From Oscheius dolichura (Eukaryota; Nematoda; Chromadorea; Rhabditida; Rhabditidae): DNA of 64,000 nucleotides. A program made the position numbers and the translations under genes. The stretch lies in assembly GCA_932521035.1 (NCBI GenBank), contig OW051493.1, positions 7,316,001 to 7,380,000 on the forward strand, read 5' to 3'. The number at the start of each line of letters is the position of its first letter. Positions within the stretch are counted from its first letter, which is position 1. Below are positions 48,001 through 58,389 of this stretch, piece after piece. Under the pieces are notes generated by a model. That model was not told the origin of the DNA. It ran no database searches and worked only from the letters and a program-made list of their open reading frames with translations.

Positions 48001-51000
48001 GAGAATGAGAAACTGCAACTGGCTATTTTAACAGGATTGGAGGAGAATAGAGGGTGAGTCAATAGAAGTCAAAAATGTTATGTGTGACTGCTATGGGTCG
48101 AACCTTCAGCTGGCATTGCGACATCTAACCCATTCTATGGCGCAAACACTAGTGGGGGTCGAACCTTCGTCAGCGCGTTCATGCCCGACATCTAACCCCC
48201 TGCGCTATGCAGCCACACCGCGGACGCGCTACTGTGCCGAGTCGGCTCGGTATACTGATGCACTCGTGCATCAGGACACCCTGTGAGCATGCGGGTAAAA
48301 CTTGAACGAACGTTCTTTGATGCAAATGACCCGATATCGGTCTTGAAGAGTTTGTTTAGCTATACGTGACATAAAACCCAGGGCCGATGCGGCCTGCTCA
48401 CGATTTTTCATTGCAAACGTGAATGAGTCAGATGGATCTACTTATTTTTAGTCGGTCGGTCGGTTTTCACCATGTTTGCAGCTGTAGCTCGGCCATCCCT
48501 TGACCATTTTCCAATCTTCAAGCATTGCGTTTGGGAGCAGATCAAGGCGATTCTAACCAATCAAATGTCTACCCGATAGATCGTTCAAGAATTTTCTTGC
48601 AAATACAAGTACGAGTTTTGGTGTTTTTTACAGTTATGTGTCCATAAAGAATTCCATGAACAATCTATCGGGTAGAAATTTGATTGGTTATAATCGCCTA
48701 GCTCGGGATATAGATAGCTCAAACATCTATACATGATCGCTGGCAACAAAAAAGGTTTAAAAATACGCAGAGTTCTCTTCTACTTCAAAGCCTACAGCCG
48801 AGAATATTTCCAAAGGGGCAAATAGATTCTATGGGAGGAAAGAAAAGGGACTGCAACTGATCTGTTTCTCTTCGCGGGGCCCTAGTTGAACGAGGTCAGC
48901 CCCGTCAAAACCCCTTCTTTGGGGTATTTTCCCTCCAGTCTTTATCCTTTGGAGATCGCTCCGAGCAGCAGATTCAAACCAAAATCCCAGAACTATTCTC
49001 CACTCAAAATAAAAGCGGACCAAGAAAGATTTTGTTGTTAAAAGTCCTAAACGCGAAGGAGCCTTTTCTTTCTTTTGCAACCCACATTGTTGTCTGGGTT
49101 TGCCTCCGAACGGATATCCTGGGAGAAAATAGTCTAGATTTTAATTAAAAATTGGGTTATAAGGCGAAAAATGAGGCGAACTCTATCCTTGTGACAGAAA
49201 ACTAGGTTCCGGGGACCTTACGAAGTAGATATTGGTTTGTAGTTCAACGAGAAACAGACCACGGTCATAGAAAACAAGAAATATGTCTGCTCGGGCCCTC
49301 GGGGTGTCCTCATGCACGCGTGCATCAGGACACGTCCCCCGCCGAGTCAAATGACAAGCGAGATGTATTATTTTTCAGCCTATCTAACCAGCTGGCGACT
49401 TGTCAGACGGAACTCCGAAGGCACGTGGTCCAAATTCAAGAACTAGAAGACCAGCTGTCTAGGTTTGTCCCTTTTCTATCATTACAAAGAACTGTTTTTA
49501 GAGTAGAAGCGGTAAGCACACAGGGAGCCCCAATTTTGGAAGAACGCATGGAGAACCACGAAGAAGAAGTCGAAAAGACCCTCCTGGAGACGATAGACAA
49601 GCTGGAGACGGACTTGGATGACGTTGGAATGGAGAAGGAAACCATCTTGGAAGAATGGGATAAGTTGAAGAAGGCATTGGAGGACAGTCGACTAGAATTA
49701 GGAGAGACAAGGATGAGGAATATTGAATTGGAAGAGAATGTACTCCGACTGGAACACGATATCAGCCATCTTGTAGTGAAGGAAATGGAACAGAAGGAAT
49801 TGGAACAAGTGAAAGAGGAGTTGAATGTGGCCAGAATGGAGCAAGATGCCCTGAAATTGGAGAACAGTGAACTCGAAGATGAACTATCCGCTATGATGGC
49901 AGTCAAACAACTGGAAAATGATCAGCTTCAAGCAAAAGAAGTTGAAGTAAAGCAGTATGAAGAGGAGTTGGACGATCTGAAGGCGGAAATCCTGGTTATG
50001 AAGCAGAAAATCCAAGAGAAGGAAGACCAAGTGCAGGTGGAGAGAGTCCAACAGACACAATCGGCCTGGGGAGACTGGGAAGAGAAGGAAAAGGAGGAAG
50101 AGGAGGAGGAGGAGGACTGGAAGGCGAAGGTGGAACAGCTGGAGAAGGAATTGAAGAGAGCTCAGAAGAAGAATGAGGACCTGGAGAAGGCGCTGGACAG
50201 TTCACAGGAGGCGAAATGGGGATGGGAGCAGGGAGAGGGACCGGAGGATGCGAGGGAACTGAGGGAGGAGCTGGATGAACTGAAGGAACGACTGGACGAG
50301 ACACAGGAAGAACACGAGATTCTACAGTCGAAGTATATTGAACGGGAGGAGGAACTGCTGAGGATGAAGGCGGCCAGTGCTTTGAAGGGAATCGAGAAAC
50401 AGAGTCAGGAAGACGCTGGAGAACTTCGAGCAGAACTAGAGCAATTGAAAGGGCGCCTGGATGCTGCCCAGGAAGAACAAGAGACTCTGAAGTTGAGGAA
50501 TACTCAACTGGAGGAGGAACTGGCCTTCGCGGAACAGAAACGTCGGCTGTGGATAGAAGAACAACAAAAGGAGCTGAAGGAACTTGTCGGTCACTTGGAA
50601 AACTCTCAAGAGGAACAGGAGCAACTGATTTTAAAGAACACTGAACTTGAAGAAGAGCTAGCCAACCTACAGGAGGAAGTTCTAGAAAAACCAAAATGGG
50701 AACAAGGAACGGAACCCGAGGAATTTGCTCAGCTCCAAGAAGAATTGGTCCATTTGAAAGAAAGATTAGACTCTGTCCAGGAAGAGCAGGAGAATCTCAA
50801 GTTGAGGAATACCCAGCTGGAGGAAGAGTTGGTGAAGGCAAAAGAGACCATTGGCCACAAAGAAGAAGAGAAACGGGATGAGGAGCAGAAGGCGAGCGAT
50901 AAGCATCGAATGTGGATAGTGACTTTGCAAAAAGAACTGGCAGAACTCGTCGGACACCTCGAGAACTCTCAACAAGAGCAGGAAGAACTTCTCTTGAAGA

Positions 51001-53531
51001 ATGCCATATTACAGGAAGAGTTAGCTAAACTCCAGGAGACACGAGCTGAAAACGGCAAGGGAGAGGAAGAAGCCGGTTGGAACGATTGGGAGGAAAAAGA
51101 AGAGAAGCAAGAGCAGAGGGTGGATTCTCAATCATTGGAGCAAACCGTCGACGAACAAGAGGAACTGAGGAGCAGAATCGCCCAGCTCGGAGGAGAATTG
51201 GCACATGTAACCGAGAAAGCCATAGAAACCTGTGAAATCGGGTGTGAAACAGACTTCGAAGATAGTAACGAAGAAATTGAGAGGCTGGAGGGAAAACTGG
51301 AAGACGCGAAGCAGTTGAATTGCCAACTTGAAGCGGAAAACAGCTCCCACCAAGTACAATACCAGGCTTTGAGGTTGTTGTTGGAAGACTCTCAAAATGA
51401 ACAAGAAATTCTGATCAGGAAAAATGAGTTGTTTGAGAAGGCACTGGAAGACATCGAAGAAGTCAGCAAAGCCTTTGCCGTACAGGAAAATAGGGCTGAT
51501 AAGCTGGAAAAGGAATTGAAAGAGACCAGAAATGAAGTGAAGACCAGGGAAGAGGAACTGGAGCAGAGAAATGTGGAAAGAGAAGAATTGGAAGGGAAAA
51601 TTAAGGAGTTGGTAGGTAAATTAGAGGTTGTGGAGACATTAGAAGACGAAAATTCAAGGTAGAATTGATATTGATAACAAAACTAAGGGGTTACAGGCTG
51701 GCCGAGCAGCTCTCCTCCAACCAAAGAGAACTGGCTTCGTTTACCATGAAACTGAGGGAATTAGAGATGGATCAGTCCAGGTTTTCCTCTCCTTTATTCC
51801 ATTAAACCTAAGTTATAGGATCGACAACGAACAAGTCCAAAAATCCGCTACAGATGACGACAATTCTGAAATTATTGAAGCTCTCCAAAAAGAAAATGAA
51901 CACCTCGAGGAGCAGCTATTGGAAATGTCTGAAAAGTTGAGAAATGGACGAGAAGAAGCCAAAAAGACGGCAGAAGAGTTGGAAGAACAGTGGAAAGAAG
52001 CGAAAAGGTGGGTTCAAACCGAGAAAAAACTATACACCAGGCTTTCTTTAAGGATGAGATCAGAAATAGGCAATCTTACCAGAGACGTAGACGAACTCTC
52101 CGTTGAAAGGGATCAACTGATCCAAGAGAACGATTCCCAGACCCAGAGGTCGGTTCCAAACATCGATTAGCCATTATATTCCCTCGATTTTAGACTCCAG
52201 GCGGAAGTGGCCCGTGTCTCGCAATTGTCAGAAGAATTAGAGGCATCAAGGAGTAAAATTCTCCAATTGGAAGCACAGATCAACCAACTGGAGCACGAAA
52301 AAAAAGAATCTGTAGCCGTAAAGACACGGGAAATGGAGGAAAAGACTGTGGAATTACAAGAAGTCAATCAGAGGATAACACAAATGGAAAAAGAGCTAGA
52401 AAAGCGTCAAGAAGAGACCGAAGGGTAGGCACACCTTCACTTCCTCTGAAATTTTGATACACATTTCAGACTCCACTCTCAGATAGACCATCTAACCTGG
52501 GAGATAAGCCAACTCAACGCGGATAAGGAAGAACTACTCCAGGGGCAGGCATCCAGCCATCTGCAGTGAGTTAAACTGCCTCTCTGATATTATTCTTCCC
52601 AATTTCAGGTTACAAGACGAAGTAGCCCTTCTAACAGCTGAAACTAACCAGTTGAAAGACCAAAATTCCCAATTAGAAGCGGAAAAACAACAAACTATCG
52701 AGGAGAATACTAGACAAGTGGAAGAAAAAGCTTTGGAAATACAGAAAATACAAGAAGATCTCAATCAACAGGCGGCCGAATGGAAAAACCGCTTCGAATT
52801 GGCCTATGCTGATCTCTGCCAACTGCACCCAGCTGTCCAACAGGTTACTGTAGTTTTTTTCCTTGATAAACTAGATATTCCAGGCCCAGGAACATGCCTC
52901 CCAGTTGTTGGTTCAAAATACTGAACTTCAGAGGCAACTAGAGCAGAAAACTCGACCTCCTGTTGAAGAGGAACAACTACAAACCTCCGCTATTTACCCA
53001 GTTGAGAGCGCTCCAGCTATTCTACAGTAATATCTAGCTGTATCGAGAATAAAGGGGATGGTTTTTAGGTTGGAACACACGGCAGAAGCTGGCCCTCTAG
53101 TAAGAGAAGAATCGAGTTCAGAGACTAGGATAAGTATCGAAGATGAGGAAGCGAATAGGCTGGCAGACGCGGCAGAGGTAAGCAGGAATACAGCGGTGGG
53201 ATCCTGGAACCTTGCGGCTCTATCAGTCGATTCCTTCTAACAGCAACAAACGAATACGGGGAATCCCTCAATAGCGCTTTTTTTTCAGGAAGAAGAAGAC
53301 GAGACTTCATCCGACACGAGGCCTCTCCTCTCCGAATTTGATGATTTCATTGGCCAGGCCACGAATTCTCATTTTATCCGAGCCAGCGCCCCCCTCACCC
53401 AGCCCCTGGTGCGGCAACTCCGTGCCATTTGGGGGCGACGAGCTTTCCGACCGTATTTCCGATATTTCTTGTCATTATATTTCGTTTTTGTACATTTCCT
53501 AGTCTTCAGTTCGTGGTTTAATCCGTGCTGA
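30029..53531 (+). CDS. Giant C-terminally anchored coiled-coil protein (giantin/CASP-type golgin)
   Basis: Forty-two exons join in phase to 4604 residues: 30029-30091, 30137-30388, 30711-30899, 30943-31162, 31224-31333, 31377-31483, 31742-32000, 32044-32141, 32183-32373, 32464-32567, 32632-32725, 35061-35218, 35267-35351, 35389-35565, 36001-36154, 36196-36412, 36460-36552, 36597-36875, 36923-37000, 37215-39346, 39389-39644, 39682-39925, 40545-40738, 41304-41369, 41413-41617, 41693-44301, 44361-44513, 44553-44833, 44876-45113, 45154-45387, 47448-47562, 47606-48053, 49379-49462, 49502-51658, 51697-51780, 51819-52148, 52194-52424, 52470-52565, 52609-52843, 52884-53026, 53069-53177, 53289-53531. 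Almost the whole chain is heptad coiled coil. The last 25 residues are one hydrophobic segment (RYFLSLYFVFVHFLVFSSWF) before a short lumenal end, so it is tail-anchored. A Tyr and a His within the anchor recall the related anchors of CASP, golgin-84 and giantin. The order long coil plus C-terminal anchor predicts a Golgi rim tether. Exon 20 carries a His/Gln-rich tandem repeat; exons 26 and 34 carry tryptophan motifs. No GRIP or GRAB domain is seen. Orthology to giantin is inferred from architecture, not from sequence identity. Confidence 0.85.
33323..33645 (-). CDS. BRI3-like small Cys-rich membrane protein, nested antisense in golgin intron 11
   Basis: Two exons (33478-33645, 33323-33430) encode 91 residues. 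The core is CPDC near the N terminus, then FTLRGILWAIFCFPCGIYCC, then CSHCHCE. This is the arrangement of BRI3-type (brain protein I3) and LITAF-like proteins: zinc-binding CxxC pairs flanking a membrane-inserted hydrophobic hairpin rich in Cys and Pro-Cys. Such proteins sit on the cytoplasmic face of endolysosomal membranes. Here the core lies at the N terminus and a 35-residue tail (TQPTANTAEMGYQFKNY) follows, whereas human BRI3 has its core at the C terminus. A GTACGG inside the tail could act as a further donor, giving another end. The gene lies wholly inside the 2.3-kb intron 32726-35060 of the golgin, on the opposite strand. Confidence 0.75.
34626..34661. repeat. 15-bp tandem repeat, about 2.3 units
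   Basis: The unit GGGGGTGTCAAGAAG occurs twice plus a third partial copy, in golgin intron 11. Confidence 0.85.
37451..38880 (+). repeat. Coding tandem repeat: coil plus His/Gln-rich block, two copies
   Basis: Within golgin exon 20 a unit of about 696 bases (232 residues) occurs twice, at about 37451-38146 and 38147-38880. Each begins with coiled coil (SLLIQQIQDLEEKL, SLLTQQIQNLEEQL), continues with EQGEQEIQRVVHQVQH and HHHNWNWG, and runs into a block rich in His, Gln, Pro and Ser that ends QGHGH plus a cluster of histidines. The second copy is longer in the His-rich block. The blocks interrupt the coil and should be disordered and possibly metal-binding. Confidence 0.85.
40088..40175. repeat. 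MITE-like hairpin element, copy 4
   Basis: Arms at 40088-40108 and 40155-40175 enclose a 46-base loop, in the golgin intron between exons 22 and 23. Confidence 0.75.
41806..42377 (+). repeat. 572-bp coding duplication, copy A
   Basis: This part of golgin exon 26 is identical to 49953-50524 except for one base (A at 41874, G at 50021), with no insertions or deletions and at a constant offset of 8147. It encodes about 190 residues in the same frame. Flanking exon sequence is related but clearly diverged. Confidence 0.95.
41914..43961 (+). other. Array of acidic WGDW-type tryptophan motifs in golgin exon 26
   Basis: Eight motifs of the pattern W-x-x(x)-W in acidic context recur along the coil: SAWGDWEEK, ETWGDWEEK, DAWGDWDEK, DSWGEDWNEK, PAWNEWDQK, EAWGDWEDK, EAWGDWDEK, ENWGEWSEG, near 41914, 42418, 42787, 42970, 43324, 43522, 43714 and 43939. 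Two more (SAWGDWEEK, AGWNDWEEK) lie in exon 34 near 50061 and 51075. Between them the chain is a repeating coil with LKxRLDxxQxEQExLKLRN and LEEEL. Each unit is roughly 65-120 residues. The tryptophans break the heptads, so the motifs should be exposed linkers between coils. Confidence 0.85.
46495..47193. mobile_element. 699-bp inverted-repeat element with GGGGAGCTCCCC core repeats
   Basis: Perfect 19-base terminal inverted repeats, GTGGCCGTATCCACAAGAA at 46495-46513 and its complement at 47175-47193, bound an element in golgin intron 30. Inside both ends are clusters of palindromic G/C-rich words (GGGGAGCTCCCC and variants) and a second inner copy of the arm (GGTATCCACAAG near 46590, inverted near 47100). 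No transposase frame is seen, so it is non-autonomous. Confidence 0.75.
48082..48216 (-). repeat. Two tandem tRNA-like remnants
   Basis: Read on the minus strand, two neighbouring segments (48149 down to 48082, and 48216 down to 48148) share GGGTTAGATGTCG and GAAGGTTCGACCC at similar spacing. These resemble internal A-box and B-box promoter regions of a tRNA. The stems do not pair well, so they are not functional tRNAs; they look like tRNA-derived (SINE-like) or tRNA pseudogene sequence in golgin intron 32. Confidence 0.5.
48256..49333. mobile_element. Possible 1.08-kb insertion bounded by palindromes
   Basis: A palindrome TGATGCACTCGTGCATCA (48256-48273) and a 30-base near-perfect palindrome (49304-49333) share the 15-mer CGTGCATCAGGACAC and lie at the two ends of intron 32's extra sequence. 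The enclosed region has no supported exon and itself contains a long hairpin at 48545-48699. The right palindrome is 45 bases before the next exon. Confidence 0.5.
48545..48699. repeat. Long inverted repeat with 43-base arms
   Basis: Arms at 48545-48587 and 48657-48699 pair with only a few mismatches (AGGCGATTCTAACCAATCAA against its inverted copy) around a 69-base loop. It is probably a MITE nested in the larger insertion. Confidence 0.8.
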
Positions 53532-53766
53532 AACTATTTATAACAGTCATTCCCAAAAATGTGCATTTTCCAGCCCGGGTGAAGTAATAATATTGCCTTA
53601 ATAAAAATGTTATCTTACTTTTTTGTATAAATACAATCCCGTGAGCCAAAAATTGTGGGAAAAAGTGAAAAAAAGGTTGATAATTTTTCGTCTGTATCAC
53701 AGTTCTATCCTATATCACACTTTGAGACCCAAAAAAAGGAATAAATAGACAGAAGGGAGGAGGAGG

Positions 53767-55213
53767 TTACGCGTGGCGGAAGACTCGACGATTTCCATGT
53801 TCCCGGCTGATGTCGTCCATTTTGTTGTTGTAGTCCGCCGTGTCGGAATAATCCAAGTCGCCTAGACGACTGCCATTTGGGGCCGAACCTCGCGATGCTG
53901 CTCTAGAAATAGACTATTTGAATATTATAAAAGGATTCCTACCTGAACATGACGTCATTCGACTCCAGATTATTCAGCTCCAATACAGAATTTTCCGTGG
54001 GCAGTACATGTTGCCTGGTGTAGGGCAATGATGGTGAGAGATGTTTATCCAACTGTTTCGCTCTGTTATACATGAAAACACCAAAAATGGCTAGGGACAT
54101 TCCAAAAATATTGGAGCCTGAAAGTTTGCTCATTTTTAGAAGAAAGAAATGATTTTTACCTGTAACAGGATTGTGGAAGGTCATCAAGGCGGAGACGATG
54201 ATAATAATCCGTTTTGTACAGCCGGCAATGGAATATGACAGCGCCGTCAGCTTATGAATCAAGGAAAAGGCACAAAGATTCTGTAGGAAAGAGAGAAGAC
54301 CGGCTATTAGGAGAAGAAACAGCATCCAGAAGTCAGGAGTCGAAGAGGGTTCCTGGAAGAAGGCAAAATAATAATTTCTACGCATTTATAATACTTACTG
54401 GACTATTTAAGGCATAAAGCATTGTCACCGCGTCGTTATACAACCAAAAGGGGAAGAAAATCACAGCTGCGAGTCGAGAATTCATCGCCAGAAGACGAAC
54501 AGGGTGAATATCGGAGTCTTTTAACAGCTAAATGGATGAAATAAAGGAGATACAGATGAAATACTTTTTTAACTAAAATATTGAGAAAAGAATACATTCC
54601 TGTGGAGAATAAAGCTGTTCCAAACGCTGTAGAAGAAAAAGTCAGTTCAGTAGCTGAAGCAATAATCACTCCAGCGACAATTGGTAGAAGAGCAACATAA
54701 ACTCTGACTGACTGTCGTTCATGTAAGATAAAGTGACTAAAAATCACAGCAAAAAGTGGCATAGAAGCTTTTACTGAAAAATAATATTATATATCATAAA
54801 AGTTAGAATCTACCTGTATGTGCATAAGATACAGAGACTTTATACAAGGTAAAATAACTACTAGCAACAGCCAAAGCTTTTCCTGAACGTTATATGCAAC
54901 TTCTAAATTAAAATTGGTCTCACCTACTGAAATCGGGATCAAATACCGTCGATATTGGGCTTTATTCAAATGAGCCTGTTTGATATCCCAATATTTTAGA
55001 AGAGGATGTGCAAAGAGTGGAACCAACATCAAATTGGAAAGAGCTACAGTAGAAGGAAAGGGATAATTCTAGAAAAAATGAATTACGATTATAATTGGAA
55101 TACAAGCATACTTGAAGAAGTTTTTTGTTTAAAATACTAGAACTGGAGCTAATTGCATACCAGATTATACAAATAAGCCCAACTTTTGTGCTGAAGTGAA
55201 TATTAGCAAACAT
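53767..55213 (-). CDS. SLC35E1-like membrane transporter (TPT/DMT superfamily)
   Basis: Eight exons (55112-55213, 54924-55068, 54814-54882, 54565-54773, 54399-54527, 54160-54352, 53943-54117, 53767-53902) give 385 residues with about ten membrane segments, the size and topology of the triose-phosphate/nucleotide-sugar transporter group. Diagnostic stretches are IIWYAISSSSSILNKKLL with NYPFPSTVALSNLM, VKASMPLFAVIFSHFILHER, and FSLIHKLTALSYSIAGCTKR, which match the SLC35E1/E2 branch. The C-terminal tail (EHGNRRVFRHA) is polar and cytoplasmic. SLC35E1 substrates are not well settled; the location is likely Golgi or ER. The start is the first ATG after an acceptor (AAATTTTAG). It follows SRP receptor beta on the same strand, 579 bases downstream. 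Confidence 0.85.
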
Positions 55214-55792
55214 TTCTTCCAAATCTAAAATTTTCTGTAGCTAAAAAATAAATAGAACTCACTTTTATCACTATCTAATCGTGTGTACTTTTATTATTGT
55301 ACTCATTCCATTCAGCTGACCCGGGTTGAAACAAAATCTGTAGCTCCTAAAGAAAAATGTGAGGAACGTCAGCGAAAAGAGGACATGCTTAGCCAGATGT
55401 AAAAGAAGATAAGAGGGAGACTTTCGCTAGTGCGAATAACTGGTTTTTGCAAGAAATATGTTGTTTTCATTTTCTTCGAAAGAATTGCCCAATTGGGGCA
55501 TAAAATCAATGGGTTCTGTGCAAATAGGCGAGAATAATTCGCCAAATGTACTATTGCTACGCCCAGTCAAAGCATAGATGCTTCAGGCGGGCAATGTCAG
55601 CCAATTGTCTGGCGATGACAAGAAATTGTACAGAAGAGTAGATATTACGGTGCAAAAAGCTTCACATGATATATAATAAAGAAGAAAGATTTACATTTTA
55701 TTCACAAGACAAGCAATCGATTGCATTATACGAATAAAAATATGTAAAACGGTGAAAGAGATAGTGAAAGAAAAAATAAAGCAAACATCGTC
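55214..55792. other. Spacer within the minus-strand gene row
   Basis: This 579-base spacer lies between SRP receptor beta and the SLC35E1-like gene. No exon or repeat is recognised. It is longer than usual for an internal nematode operon gap, so the transporter may have its own promoter here. Confidence 0.4.
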
Positions 55793-56629
55793 TCACTCTT
55801 TTATAATCGTACGAAGTTCTTCTAATCCGGGGTTACCTATAGCCGAGCAGTCGACAAATTCAACGGATGTTTTGAGATCAGCCCATTGGAATGAGTCCAA
55901 CGTATTTGTAAGTGTAGTATTGCTAGAAGAACCATCTGTCGTGGTCAGAGCAGCGGCACGGGATTTATTGATCAAACCGATTTCCTTCTCAAGTGTGCTA
56001 CTGATAACCTAAAGAGGAATTGATAAGATAAGTAAAAATGCGGGTGGTTACCTCCTGTTTTTTTGCCAGCGAAAGATCTTGCTTGTTACAGGCAACAACG
56101 ATAGGAACCTGGAATAAACTTTACTCAAATAATACACTAATGTTACACCTTTTTAGTGCTTTCCAATGCCACATCATAGAAGAATTCAGCTACATCACGA
56201 GCTCTTTTAGTGAAGGATGCCGAATCGAGGACAAATACAATCTTTTTCAGGGAGTCTCGCTCTTTCTTCAGCCATTTCTCCACCAATTGCTTACGCAGTC
56301 TTTCGGCTCCTGGGAAATCGATGATTTTAAGAGGACGGCCTTTAATATCCAACTGAACACAATTTTCCTGAACATACACAGGTAATTTAAAAGAAAAGAA
56401 AGAGAAAATTGTTAACCTGAAGTGATGTGTAAGTAGTAATGGAGTCGGCGTTCTTATTTGCAATTTTGGAAAAGACTTGAGTTTTACCAGAGTCGCAGAG
56501 TCCAACAATTAGAATAGTATCCTTCTGCTTGATAGTTCGGAATATCAAATAAATTGTAGTAGCAAAAATCAAGATAATGGCTGTAATCACAGCGAGCACT
56601 GTGGGTTCTAAAAATGAAGCCTCCTCCAT
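55793..56629 (-). CDS. srprb: Signal recognition particle receptor subunit beta
   Basis: Four exons (56417-56629, 56149-56367, 56052-56108, 55793-56008) give 234 residues. An N-terminal membrane anchor (VLAVITAIILIFATTIYLIF) is followed by an Arf-like GTPase domain. Visible motifs are the P-loop GLCDSGKT, DFPG for the DxxG motif, and NKQD for guanine specificity. SRPRB anchors the SRP receptor alpha subunit at the ER and regulates transfer of ribosome-nascent chains to the translocon. Length is slightly below the vertebrate protein. Its ATG is only 163 bases from the SMG9 stop upstream on the same strand, a spacing typical of nematode operons. Confidence 0.9.
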
Positions 56630-56792
56630 TTCTAAAAAAAATAAGGATAAAATTACGCAAAGAATAAAATTTGAGAAGATTTCACTGCAGTAAACAGTAA
56701 TCAAGAACGATAACGGCAATAAATAGATATTTAATTTACACTCTGAAAATAACAAACCCGTAAATATATACTGAGATAATATAATAAACCCG

Positions 56793-58389
56793 TCATGATA
56801 AGGCGTTGGAAAGTCTGTGAATGGCGTTCAAAAACCCGTTGTCTTTCCAGATAGTTTCTGCTAATGAATACCTGTAAAAAATAATTTAAAAACCAGAATG
56901 CTGCAACAAACCATTGCTTCTCTGTAAACGACTGCTCGGAAAAAGGATCACGTGGAATTCCTGCTAATAAAAGCCTCATCTGTCGTATTCCCTCATCGAA
57001 GTGTACTATTTCTTCTGCATCCAAAATTCTTTCTATTTGTGGGGCTAAAATAAAATAAAGAACAACTACGAGTGAAACATACGGGCATGCATTAGCGTCG
57101 TTGTATCTTTTCTTGGTTTTAATACGGACAGCATCATTAGGACAAGATCATCATTGTCCGAAATACGAAGCCTAAGCATAAACATGTGGTAAATTCATTA
57201 GGGAAACACCAACCTAGTTGAATCCGAAAATAAAGAACGTATGAGCAGTACTCGTTCCCTATGAACAGGATAATGGAAATCAATTGAACCGGCACGTGTG
57301 TGAACAAAAACTAAAGCACTTTATGGTAAAAATATGGAGAATGCTTACCGATATTAGTTTTTCTCAATAAATTCAAAGGTGGTGTACTACTAAGGCGATT
57401 ATAATTTGCTCGTATCATTTCGGCAGTACGAAGTATCTAAGGAAATAATCTAGAAAATATGCTAAAAAATAACTAACTTTTACTAATTCAAGATCCAACG
57501 TGTAGTCTGACACCACTAGTACCGTATGCGAAATCTGGAGAATAAAAGAAATCAATTGCATGTTCTAAAAGTTCAATGTTTTAGCAAAAACATTTCTTAC
57601 TTCAACATATGCTGTAACTTCGGCTTTATCATCGATTTTCCTAGAATACCTTGTATAATCTTCTACCATACTACAACTATTGGTAGCCTAGAAATAGAGC
57701 TTATTGTAAAATGAATGAGAAAGTACCTGACAATCCAAAAATATTCCTCTTGTTTTACTCACATAGGCATGTATTTTCACGGTCTGATAACGGGAAGATT
57801 CAACAGCTTCTCTTGATGCTGGACGAAAAACATAGTATCTAAAATCATACAATAAATATATTAAAAATTGCCTACCTGTATTTATCTTGAGGATTATTAC
57901 CTGCCAACATACTTAGAATTGTAGATTTTCCTGCATTCTGTGGACCAATTGCTGCAGTAACAGAAAAATGTGGATTATCCGTTAAAAATTCCTGAAATCA
58001 ACGAATAGCAACTGATTTTCTAAACTGTTACCAAAAAGTTGTCTTCAAAATACATTCCATCCCCGATTAGCTTCCGTGAGTCCAGCATCTCTTTTTCTGT
58101 TGGTTGTTCTCTTGGTGATGGTAGTATTTTTGGTGTTGTTTGAACTAAAGATCCAAAAAAATAACATAAACTTATATAAATTCATACCTCCAGTTTTCTC
58201 CCTTGACATTACTTCAACTGAAGCTGAAGGTCTAGTAGCTATCACTACGGGCTTCTTCTCTTCTTCTTTAGGACGTGCTAGAACTTGTATGCCAGGTTTT
58301 GGAGCCGCTTCACGACGACGTTCTGATGTTGGTTGTGCAGAAGACCGACCATGAGGGCTGTTGAAGAATTCATGGTTTCCTCTTTGCAT
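56793..58389 (-). CDS. smg-9: SMG9, nonsense-mediated decay factor
   Basis: Eleven exons (58188-58389, 58032-58144, 57876-57991, 57727-57838, 57601-57687, 57478-57534, 57349-57436, 57214-57310, 57083-57171, 56894-57044, 56793-56871) give 396 residues. After a disordered, Pro/Arg-rich N terminus comes a G-like domain with the P-loop GPQNAGKSTILSML, then YYVFRPASRE, ILRTAEMIRANY, and a C terminus SFTEKQWFVAAFWYSLAETI that parallels the vertebrate SMG9 ending. SMG8-SMG9 form a complex that restrains SMG1 kinase, which phosphorylates UPF1. The start chosen is the ATG opening MQRGNHEFF after a TTCAG acceptor. An upstream ATG at 58585 opens another frame (MELFGSKSG) that does not join in phase and is probably 5' UTR. 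Confidence 0.88.

Noticed and set aside
49996-50694. Minus-strand 232-codon Pro/Ser-rich frame (and its twin at 41849-42157)
   Set aside because: Complement of Glu/Lys-rich coiled-coil codons; the composition follows from the sense strand.
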